64,000 bases of DNA from JAEXZL01 sp049943125 (GTDB lineage Bacteria; Bacillota; Clostridia; Clostridiales; Clostridiaceae), in NCBI RefSeq assembly GCF_049943125.1, contig NZ_CP188040.1:2604001-2668000 (forward strand), given 5' to 3'. Of the stretch, positions 7,700 through 14,565 are shown piece by piece. Within the stretch, counting starts at the first letter, position 1. The number at the start of each line of letters is the position of its first letter. Made by a program: the position numbers and the translations under genes. The notes below the pieces were generated by a model. That model was given only the letters and a program-made list of their open reading frames with translations, did not search any database and had not been told where the DNA came from.

Positions 7700-7725
7700 G
7701 TTGTATATTACAACAGTTTTATAAT
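7700..7725 (+). promoter_or_regulatory. Palindrome and -10 element before marR
   Basis: GTTGTA-TAT-TACAAC is a perfect 6-bp-arm palindrome at 7700-7714, directly upstream of TATAAT (7720-7725). Its size and place suit an autoregulatory MarR operator. This is inferred from position only. Confidence 0.4.
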
Positions 7726-7748
7726 ACAATTATTACAGAGGTGATAGG

Positions 7749-8189
7749 ATGGAAAATAAAGAGAGTCACTATTTAAGAGAACTAATAAGAGTTCTTGTTA
7801 GAAATTTAGGGTTATTAGAGGAAAGTGAAGCTACATGCTGCGGAACAACAGTATCTCAATGTCATGCTATTGTTGAGATAGGAAGAGCAAAAGAAATATC
7901 TCTAAATGAACTTGCTGAACTATTAGGACTAGATAAAAGTACAATGAGCAGAACAATTAATAAACTAGTAGATTCAGGCCTAGCTATTAGAGAACTACAT
8001 CCTGATGATAGAAGGTATGTCGCAATTAAGCTAACCAATGAAGGGATAAAAATATTCAATAGTATTGAAGGTACCATGGAGCAATATTATCAGAGTATAT
8101 TTTCATCTATACCAGAAGAAAAGAGAGATCAGGTATTAGAAAGTTTACAGTTAATAATTAAAGCTGCAAAGGAAAATAAATATAGATGA
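7749..8189 (+). CDS. MarR-family regulator of the arsenic island
   Basis: A 146-residue winged-helix protein. The recognition region is LNELAELLGLDKSTMSRTINKL, and the wing holds HPDDRRYVAIKLT, a MarR hallmark. The sequence TCCGTTVSQC puts three cysteines just before the DNA-binding domain, which could bind As(III); this is an inference from the neighbourhood. It overlaps the next gene by 4 bp (ATGA), so the two are translated together. No ArsR is seen in the window, so this protein is the best candidate for control of both ars transcripts. Confidence 0.88.
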   Translation: MENKESHYLRELIRVLVRNLGLLEESEATCCGTTVSQCHAIVEIGRAKEISLNELAELLGLDKSTMSRTINKLVDSGLAIRELHPDDRRYVAIKLTNEGIKIFNSIEGTMEQYYQSIFSSIPEEKRDQVLESLQLIIKAAKENKYR

Positions 8190-8689
8190 TGAATATGAAT
8201 TATAAAATAAGAGAAGCAACACTTCATGATATTCCATATATAACAAAAATATATAACCAAGGTATTGAGGACAGGATCGCTACTCTAGAGACGAGGCTTA
8301 GAGAGGACACTGAGATGGAGAGCTGGTTTACTACTAGGGAAGAGCGTTATAAAGTTATAGTTATAGAGGATCAAGAAAGCATGGTAAGAGGCTGGGCTTC
8401 TATAAATATATTTAACTCAAGATGCTGTTATAGCGGAGTTGGTGATCTTTCAATCTATATAGAAAGAGACATGCGAGGGAAAGGCTTAGGAAGTACTTTG
8501 CTTAGAGGTTTACTAGATGTTGCAAATGAGCAAGAGTTTCATAAGTTAGTTCTAAGTACCTTTGAGTTTAATGAAGCAGGTAAAAGACTTTATAAAGCCC
8601 TAGGCTTCAGAGAGGTTGGAACTTACGTAGATCAAGGGATTCTTGACGGAAGCTTTGTAAATATAACAATTATGGAAAAATTAATATAA
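8186..8689 (+). CDS. arsN1: ArsN1-type GNAT acetyltransferase
   Basis: A 167-residue GNAT enzyme. The N-terminus IREATLHDIPYITKIYNQGI followed by EDRIATLET is typical of the ArsN1 and phosphinothricin acetyltransferase group. The acetyl-CoA site shows RGKGLGSTLL. ArsN1 enzymes acetylate arsinothricin, an arsenic analogue of glutamate, and so give resistance (known family). Linkage to marR upstream and arsDAC downstream supports the arsenic reading. A plain phosphinothricin-like acetyltransferase remains possible. It is coupled to marR by ATGA overlap and followed by its own terminator. Confidence 0.85.
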   Translation: MMNMNYKIREATLHDIPYITKIYNQGIEDRIATLETRLREDTEMESWFTTREERYKVIVIEDQESMVRGWASINIFNSRCCYSGVGDLSIYIERDMRGKGLGSTLLRGLLDVANEQEFHKLVLSTFEFNEAGKRLYKALGFREVGTYVDQGILDGSFVNITIMEKLI

Positions 8690-8699
8690 ATAATAACGA

Positions 8700-8748
8700 A
8701 GATATTAAAGGTAGTAAGTAATAATAGTCCTTTAGTATCTTTATTTTT
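8700..8748 (+). terminator. Terminator of marR-arsN1
   Basis: AGATATTAAAGG pairs with CCTTTAGTATCT (one G-T pair) and is followed by a T-rich tail. It separates marR-arsN1 from arsDAC, which must have their own promoter. Confidence 0.72.
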
Positions 8749-8862
8749 ATGGTGAATGGTTAATTAAATACAAGCAAAGAATCACAAAAAGCAGTGGTAG
8801 GAATATATTGCATATATAATTATCTATATAATAAGAATTATTTTTTATATAAATTCCTAATA

Positions 8863-8918
8863 TTGACACTGTAATGGTAAAGTATTAATCTATATATAGA
8901 TGAATATCTATATATAGA
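8863..8918 (+). promoter_or_regulatory. arsD promoter with two tandem palindromic operators
   Basis: TTGACA (8863-8868), a 17-bp spacer and TAATCT (8886-8891) make a good sigma-A promoter. The 12-bp palindrome TCTATATATAGA occurs twice, at 8889-8900 and 8907-8918, with the same face of DNA offset by 18 bp. It overlaps the -10 element and start point, where a repressor would block transcription. It resembles ArsR-type operators, yet no arsR gene is in the window. Confidence 0.75.
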
Positions 8919-8952
8919 AAAGTGAAAAATAATAAGATGAGGAGATTTTATA

Positions 8953-9309
8953 ATGAAAAAAATGGTTATTTTTGATCCTGCTATGTGCTGTTCAACAGGG
9001 GTTTGTGGACCATCTGTTGATAAAAATCTATTGAGAGTATCTACAGTCTTGAATAGATTAGAGAAAAAAGGTGTTAAGGTAGAAAGACACAACCTTTCTA
9101 ATAATCCTAAAATATTTGTTGATAATAAGGTGGTTAATAAGCTTTTAGTTGATGAAGGTATTGATGTACTCCCTATTACTATCGTAGATGGAGAAGTAGT
9201 TAAGACTAAAGAATATCCTACCAATGAAGAATTTATAAAGTTTCTTGAGGTACCAAAAGAATATGTTATTTCTCAGTTAAGTGCTAAAAAAACAATAGAA
9301 ATAAAATAA
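8953..9309 (+). CDS. arsD: Arsenite metallochaperone ArsD
   Basis: A 118-residue thioredoxin-fold protein. ArsD hands As(III) to the ATPase ArsA. The metal site MCCSTGVCGPS carries Cys12, Cys13 and Cys18, the set known to be needed in ArsD. The fold's cis-proline strand is visible as DVLPITIVDGE. The extra C-terminal cysteine pairs of the E. coli plasmid protein are absent, as in many chromosomal ArsD. GGAG lies 8 nt before the ATG, and arsA follows after 43 nt in one operon. Confidence 0.95.
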   Translation: MKKMVIFDPAMCCSTGVCGPSVDKNLLRVSTVLNRLEKKGVKVERHNLSNNPKIFVDNKVVNKLLVDEGIDVLPITIVDGEVVKTKEYPTNEEFIKFLEVPKEYVISQLSAKKTIEIK

Positions 9310-9352
9310 AAGCAGCTGATTATTAAGGGCGGCTACTAAAAGGAGAAGTATT

Positions 9353-11098
9353 ATGTATAAAAACTTCCATATAAACGATATTAATTTAACTAAATACTTA
9401 TTTTTTACTGGCAAAGGAGGGGTTGGTAAAACATCCACTGCTTGTGCTATGGCTGTTGCCTTGGCGGATAATGGAAAAAAGATAATGCTTGTAAGTACAG
9501 ATCCTGCTTCAAACCTTCAGGATGTATTTGACACTGAATTAAATAATAAGGGAGTAAAAATAGAAGACGTACCTAATCTTACAGTTGCAAATTTTGAACC
9601 TGAAGCTGCAGCTAGTGAATATAAAGAAAGTGTCATAGCACCATATAGAGGAAAGCTTCCTGATGTTGTTATACAGAATATGGAGGAGCAATTATCCGGT
9701 TCATGTACAGTTGAAATAGCTGCCTTCAATGAATTCTCAGGCTTTATCACTGATAAAAAGGCAGCGGAAGAATATGACCATATAATATTTGATACAGCGC
9801 CAACAGGGCATACCTTAAGGATGTTACAATTACCATCAGCATGGACTAATTTCATAAGTGAAAGTACTCACGGTGCATCTTGTTTAGGTCAGCTTTCAGG
9901 CCTAGAGGATAAAAAAGATATTTATAAAAATGCAGTAGAAAATTTGGCAGACGGAGAAAAGACTACTTTAATCTTAATATCACGACCAGATACATCAGCA
10001 CTAATAGAGGCTGAAAGAGCCTCCGTTGAACTTCAAGAGATTGGAGTGGAAAATCAGCTTTTAGTTGTTAATGGAGTTCTACAAAGTCATGATGATGATT
10101 TATCTAATGAAATCTACAATAAACAGCAAGGCACATTAAGAAATATTCCAGAAGGCTTAAAAAGTCTAGAAATCTTTGAAATTCCTTTAAGACCTTATAA
10201 TATTGCAGGAATAGAAAATGTCAGATCATTTTTTAGCAGTGGGGATATTAAATATATAGATGAAAATATAGATATTAAAAAAACTGTAAGCCTAGGCAAA
10301 GTAGTAGATGACCTTTACAATTCAGATAAAAAAGTAATATTTACAATGGGTAAGGGTGGAGTAGGTAAGACAACTATTGCTGCTACAGTAGCCATGGAGC
10401 TTGCAAAAAAAGGGAAAAGGGTTCATCTAACTACCACAGATCCTGCAGCTCATTTAAGCTTTGTTATAGATGAAAGCTTTGGGATTACTATAAGTAATAT
10501 AGATGAAAAGAAGGAATTAGAAAGATATCAGGAAGAAGTACTCCGTAAGGCAAGGGAGACTATGAGTGATGATGATATTGCATATATTGAAGAGGATTTA
10601 AGAAGTCCTTGCACTCAGGAAATTGCAGTTTTTAGAGCCTTTGCAGAAATTGTTGAGCGCTCCAATGATGAAGTAGTAGTAATAGATACTGCACCTACAG
10701 GTCATACCCTATTATTACTTGAATCAACACAAAGCTATAATAAGGAAATAGCACGTACACAGGGCGATACACCAGAATCAGTTAAAAATCTATTACCTAA
10801 ACTTAAGGATGATAAATTAACTGAAGTATTAATAATTACATTACCTGAAGCTACTCCTTATTATGAAGCTAAAAGGCTTCAGGAGGACTTAGAAAGAGCG
10901 GGCATATTCAGTAAATGGTGGATAATTAACTCAAGCTTCTATGCTACAAGTACAACCAATGAGATATTAAAGGCCAAAGCAGCTAATGAGGTTCAATGGA
11001 TAAATAAAATATCTGAGGTAGCAGAAGGAAAGGCAGCTTTGATTAAATGGACAGCTGAGGATTTAAAGGGTGAAAATTTAAGTGAATTACTAAACTAG
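9353..11098 (+). CDS. arsA: Arsenical pump-driving ATPase ArsA
   Basis: A 581-residue two-domain ATPase that in the family powers arsenite extrusion through ArsB or Acr3. Each half has a deviant Walker A motif: GKGGVGKTS at residues 20-28 and GKGGVGKTT at 333-341. The three metal-site cysteines are Cys118 (SGSCTVEIA), Cys177 (GASCLGQL) and Cys420 (SPCTQEIA), matching Cys113/172/422 of the E. coli protein. Signal DTAPTGHTLR sequences are present in both halves. No membrane pump gene (arsB or acr3) is found in this window. AGGAG precedes the ATG. Confidence 0.97.
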   Translation: MYKNFHINDINLTKYLFFTGKGGVGKTSTACAMAVALADNGKKIMLVSTDPASNLQDVFDTELNNKGVKIEDVPNLTVANFEPEAAASEYKESVIAPYRGKLPDVVIQNMEEQLSGSCTVEIAAFNEFSGFITDKKAAEEYDHIIFDTAPTGHTLRMLQLPSAWTNFISESTHGASCLGQLSGLEDKKDIYKNAVENLADGEKTTLILISRPDTSALIEAERASVELQEIGVENQLLVVNGVLQSHDDDLSNEIYNKQQGTLRNIPEGLKSLEIFEIPLRPYNIAGIENVRSFFSSGDIKYIDENIDIKKTVSLGKVVDDLYNSDKKVIFTMGKGGVGKTTIAATVAMELAKKGKRVHLTTTDPAAHLSFVIDESFGITISNIDEKKELERYQEEVLRKARETMSDDDIAYIEEDLRSPCTQEIAVFRAFAEIVERSNDEVVVIDTAPTGHTLLLLESTQSYNKEIARTQGDTPESVKNLLPKLKDDKLTEVLIITLPEATPYYEAKRLQEDLERAGIFSKWWIINSSFYATSTTNEILKAKAANEVQWINKISEVAEGKAALIKWTAEDLKGENLSELLN

Positions 11099-11124
11099 AT
11101 TGCTACGGTTATGGAGGTTTTTGA

Positions 11125-11526
11125 ATGAAAAAGAAGGTAGCTTTTATATGCGTTCACAACTCATGTCGATCACAAATGGCAGAGGGATGGGCGAAAAAAC
11201 TAGGAAGTGATGTTTTAGAAGTATATTCAGCAGGTACGGAAAATTATCATGAAGTAAAACCACTGGCAGCTATGGTAATGGAGGAAGCTGGAGTTGATAT
11301 GAGTGGGCATACTCCAAAATTGTTAGCTGATATTCCCGAAGAAGTAGATATATTAATTACTATGGGTTGTAATGTAGTTTGTCCATTTTTGCCAAATAGC
11401 CATAGTGAGGATTGGGGCTTAGATGATCCATCGGGAGGTCCAGTAGAAGACTATATAAAAACTCGTGATGTAATTAAGGAAAAGGTAGAAGATTTGATAG
11501 AAAGAGTAAAAAATAACGAGGTTTAA
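11125..11526 (+). CDS. arsC: Arsenate reductase, low-molecular-weight phosphatase type
   Basis: A 133-residue ArsC that reduces As(V) to As(III). The phosphatase loop CVHNSCRS (Cys9 to Arg15) is intact. Two further cysteines in MGCNVVCPFLP (Cys82, Cys86) would form the disulfide relay, with a spacing shorter than in B. subtilis ArsC (82 and 89). The DWGLDDPSG segment is typical. Thioredoxin is the usual electron donor. GGAGG precedes the ATG. It is the third gene of arsDAC, and the selenoprotein candidate follows 69 nt later. Confidence 0.94.
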   Translation: MKKKVAFICVHNSCRSQMAEGWAKKLGSDVLEVYSAGTENYHEVKPLAAMVMEEAGVDMSGHTPKLLADIPEEVDILITMGCNVVCPFLPNSHSEDWGLDDPSGGPVEDYIKTRDVIKEKVEDLIERVKNNEV

Positions 11527-11595
11527 TAAAAAGCAGGAAGAGGGTATCATACTCTCTTCTAAGTTTTAGAGTAATTTATAATGGAGGGTAATATA

Positions 11596-11940
11596 ATGCT
11601 AGAAAGGATTAAAATTCAGATCTTTGGTCGAAAATATCAACTAGTTTCATCTTCCTGTGGGTGAGGCCCAGGCACTAGCTGCGGTCCTAGTGAGGATCCA
11701 ACAACTATTGAAATGTTTAAGGAACTAAAAACATTTCTAAAAGATACGGATGTAAATGATAAGTTTGATATAGAATTTATTGATATAGATAAGGATGATT
11801 TAAGTAGATATCCAAAGGAAAGAAAGATTATTAGTACTAGTTATAAACTTCCAATAACTTTTATATCAGGGAAAGCCGTATTTTCAGGTGAAGTCGATAA
11901 GATGAAAACTTATTTGATGCTTAAAATGTTAAGTAGATAA
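11596..11940 (+). CDS. Candidate ArsD-like thioredoxin-fold selenoprotein (in-frame UGA)
   Basis: From an ATG at 11596 with GGAGGG 7 nt upstream, one frame runs to 11940 through a single TGA at 11662-11664. Read as selenocysteine, the product has 114 residues with Sec23 in SSCGUGPGTSCGPS. The rest fits a thioredoxin or glutaredoxin fold: a beta strand DIEFIDID, then the cis-proline strand KLPITFISGK. Both CGPS after the redox loop and LPIT before the last strands also occur in ArsD, three genes upstream. A hairpin follows the TGA directly. It is the last gene of the ars operon. A standard gene call would give only the final 75 residues, without a ribosome binding site. The alternative is a nonsense-mutated pseudogene, but the Cys-rich context and SECIS-like hairpin argue against it. 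I infer a role in arsenic handling or thiol redox. Confidence 0.78.
11665..11699 (+). promoter_or_regulatory. SECIS-like hairpin after the UGA codon
   Basis: CACTAG (11673-11678) pairs perfectly with CTAGTG (11687-11692) around an 8-nt loop CTGCGGTC. The loop starts 15 nt after the UGA, within the 11-37 nt window known for bacterial SECIS elements, and it holds guanines as SelB sites do. GG at 11665 can also pair with CC at 11698 for a longer, bulged stem. Confidence 0.68.
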
Positions 11941-11956
11941 TCAGGATTTATTTAAT

Positions 11957-11998
11957 AATAGCTCCAAACTTTTGATTGTTCAAAGGTTTGGAGCTATT
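11957..11998 (+). terminator. Terminator of the ars operon
   Basis: AATAGCTCCAAAC (11957-11969) pairs perfectly with GTTTGGAGCTATT (11986-11998), followed by a T-rich tail. This places the UGA-containing gene inside the ars transcript. Confidence 0.85.
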
Positions 11999-12024
11999 TA
12001 TTCTTAATTTATGGGTACCTTTTC

Positions 12025-12053
12025 TTGACAGGATAATTGTTACCAAATACACT
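12025..12053 (+). promoter_or_regulatory. Promoter for the phosphatidyltransferase-PLD gene
   Basis: TTGACA, a 17-bp spacer and TACACT form a strong sigma-A type promoter 58 bp before the start codon. Confidence 0.65.
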
Positions 12054-12110
12054 TATACAAAGAATTAAAATATAGGTAATTTAAGTAAGTTCAGAGGGAA
12101 ATTATTATAT

Positions 12111-14105
12111 ATGAAAATCAAGAGACTTTTTAAAGATATAATTAAAAAAGAATATTTTAACCTGCCTAATCTTATGGGATACCTTCGAATTTTGATAATC
12201 CCGTTTTTTTTGTTTGCATATTTAAATGCAGAAACCAATAGGGAGTATCTAATAGCCTTCCTTATCCTTGCCGTTTCTTACCTGACAGATTTTTTTGATG
12301 GTATCATTGCAAGAAGGTTCAATATGGTTACTGATTTAGGTAAGGTTCTAGATCCAGTAGCAGATAAGCTTACCCATGGAGCATTAGCATTAATCCTTCT
12401 TCTGAGCTATCCACTGATGCTATATGTTTTGCTAGTATTTCTATGTAAAGAATTGTACATGGCAGTTATGGGGATTTATCTGATCAAAAAGGGGAAAGCT
12501 GTCCATGGAGCACAGTGGCACGGGAAAATCTGTATAGCTGCTTTAGACTTAGGGATGCTTATTTTATTATTGTTTCCTAAGCTTCCATACCTTAGAGCCA
12601 ATATACTGATTATAATTATGTTGTTAATTATGTGCTTTTCCTTTATAAAGTACTTTTTATTTCATATTGCAGTTATCAGAGGTAAAAGCACCGTAAAGAG
12701 AAGGAAACCCATTAGATTTATAATTTTGGTTTTAATATTTATTTTTTATTCTATCATTGGTGCTGCGGTACCATACTTAAAAGTGCCAGAGGTTAGCGAG
12801 ACTTATAAGAAGGATTTTAACATAGATAAATTCTATTCTAATACTGCTTCCTCTGACAGGGCTACCATAATAGAAGATAATGGAGAAGCCTTAGCTGAAA
12901 GAATTCGAGGTATAGAGCATGCAAAGAAAAGCATAATTCTATCTACCTTTGATATTCGCAGCGATTCCTCCGGTAAAAAGGTTATAGCAGCCTTAAAAGC
13001 AGCAGCAGAACGTGGTGTTTCGGTGCAGATAATGGTGGATGCCTTTAATTCCTACATACAAATGGAAGGGAATCCTTGCTTTTTAGCTCTTGTAGCTGAA
13101 GAGAATGTGGAAATTAGAGTTTATAATACAATGAATCTCCTTACCCCATGGAAGTGGATGAGCAGGATGCATGATAAGTATTTGATTGTTGACGAAAGCT
13201 TATATATCTTGGGTGGTAGAAATACTTTTAATTATTTTTTAGGAGATCAGGATAGCCATAAAAACATCGATAGAGATGTTCTTGTATATAATACTGGAGG
13301 TAAGGATAGCTCTATATACCAGCTTATAGATTATTTTGAAGGAATATGGGATATGGACTATTGCAAATCGTGGCACAAGGGAAGCTTGATTACTAAGATG
13401 CCTAGTGTTGAAAAAGCTAGTAAGGAATTAAAAAAAATATATGCTCAAATGAAGGAAGAGAATGAGGAATGGTTTAGGAAGGTTGATTATGCTGAAGAAA
13501 CTCTTCCTGTAAATAATATAACCTTATTATCTAATCCTACAACTCTTTATGCAAAAGAGCCTTGGGTATTTTATGGTCTAAGCAGGCTTATGGAAAATGC
13601 TCGTAAGGAGGCTATTATTCATACACCTTATATCATATGTAATGACATGATGTATCAAACCTTCAAAGAAATAGTTGATAAGGATATTCCATTAACCTTA
13701 ATGACTAATTCAGCTTTAAATAATGGAAATCCTTTTGGAGCTGTGGACTATGTATTGAATAAAGCAGATATACTTGATACTGGTATGGAGGTACTGGAAT
13801 ATGAAGGTGGAGTTTCTTACCATGGGAAAAGTATTGTGATTGATGATGATATCTCAATTGTAGGTTCTTTTAATATGGATATGAAGAGCGTGTATCAGAG
13901 CACAGAAATGATGCTAGTGATAGATAGCGAAGAAGTAAATGAACAGTTAAAGGATAAATTTAGCACCTATCAGCAGGAGGCTAAGGAAGCTATATTAGAT
14001 GAAAGTGAAATGGATAGGTTACTTGCTGATGAGGTTCCAATGAAAAAGAAAATTCAGAGGTTCTTTATAGCTCTTATGGATCCTTGGATAAGATTTTTGC
14101 TTTAA
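12111..14105 (+). CDS. Fused CDP-alcohol phosphatidyltransferase and phospholipase D
   Basis: A 664-residue membrane protein with two enzymatic domains. Residues 15-190 are a PgsA-type phosphatidyltransferase with the full signature D60..D63-G..A67-R68..G77..D81..D85 and about six hydrophobic segments. After one more transmembrane segment (202-222), residues 245-640 form a phospholipase D domain with two HKD motifs: H354/K356/D361 and H571/K573/D578, each followed by the GG or GS-x-N element. Known PgsA makes phosphatidylglycerol phosphate and known PLD-type Cls makes cardiolipin. The fusion suggests a single enzyme for PG-to-cardiolipin or a related head-group exchange (inference). No PGP phosphatase domain is present. 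It is monocistronic with its own promoter. Confidence 0.9.
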   Translation: MKIKRLFKDIIKKEYFNLPNLMGYLRILIIPFFLFAYLNAETNREYLIAFLILAVSYLTDFFDGIIARRFNMVTDLGKVLDPVADKLTHGALALILLLSYPLMLYVLLVFLCKELYMAVMGIYLIKKGKAVHGAQWHGKICIAALDLGMLILLLFPKLPYLRANILIIIMLLIMCFSFIKYFLFHIAVIRGKSTVKRRKPIRFIILVLIFIFYSIIGAAVPYLKVPEVSETYKKDFNIDKFYSNTASSDRATIIEDNGEALAERIRGIEHAKKSIILSTFDIRSDSSGKKVIAALKAAAERGVSVQIMVDAFNSYIQMEGNPCFLALVAEENVEIRVYNTMNLLTPWKWMSRMHDKYLIVDESLYILGGRNTFNYFLGDQDSHKNIDRDVLVYNTGGKDSSIYQLIDYFEGIWDMDYCKSWHKGSLITKMPSVEKASKELKKIYAQMKEENEEWFRKVDYAEETLPVNNITLLSNPTTLYAKEPWVFYGLSRLMENARKEAIIHTPYIICNDMMYQTFKEIVDKDIPLTLMTNSALNNGNPFGAVDYVLNKADILDTGMEVLEYEGGVSYHGKSIVIDDDISIVGSFNMDMKSVYQSTEMMLVIDSEEVNEQLKDKFSTYQQEAKEAILDESEMDRLLADEVPMKKKIQRFFIALMDPWIRFLL

Positions 14106-14565
14106 AAGTCAACACGCTTTTTTGTTTCCTTGATATATTAGTGAAGTCTTTTGTTCTTTTGTTATCAAATAATAATAGAATGATAATATTAAGTTATTTT
14201 GGAAATATCACACATTGACAAAAAAGCTGTCTATATTATAGAATACAAAGCGGTGCTAAATTGCAATAATAAATTGAATTAATCTCAATTGATAGAATAA
14301 TATCTTAATGTATAGGATTTTATCATGAGTAAAACTACCACTAATCAGAGCTTAAAATGAGGAGGCATCCAAAGACCACTTGCTGTATTTATTCTTTTAC
14401 CAGCATAGGTGGTGTTATCCCATTATTAGTATAATCCATAGTGATATTATTTCTGTTATGTTTGTTTTGTGGTGATTCAAGCTTAACATAGAGATATCCC
14501 TATGGATTTTTCTATTAGTTCAGTTTATTTTTCGTTTAGTAAATAATTTTTAGGGGGATATGCTA
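14106..14565. other. Long AT-rich leader of the surface-protein gene
   Basis: A 460-bp gap without a convincing gene. It holds an imperfect inverted repeat, ACCACTTGCTG (near 14376) with CAGCATAGGTGGT (near 14402), that could fold in a 5' leader. A 25-codon frame crosses the same place but lacks a ribosome binding site. No known riboswitch class was recognised. Confidence 0.4.

Noticed and set aside
11713..11940. 75-residue protein as an independent gene
   Set aside because: No ribosome site lies before this ATG, while an upstream ATG with GGAGGG is in the same frame and separated only by one TGA, so it is the end of a longer product.
14356..14433. 25-codon frame in the surface-protein leader
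   Set aside because: There is no ribosome site before it and no family resemblance; it lies inside an inverted repeat.
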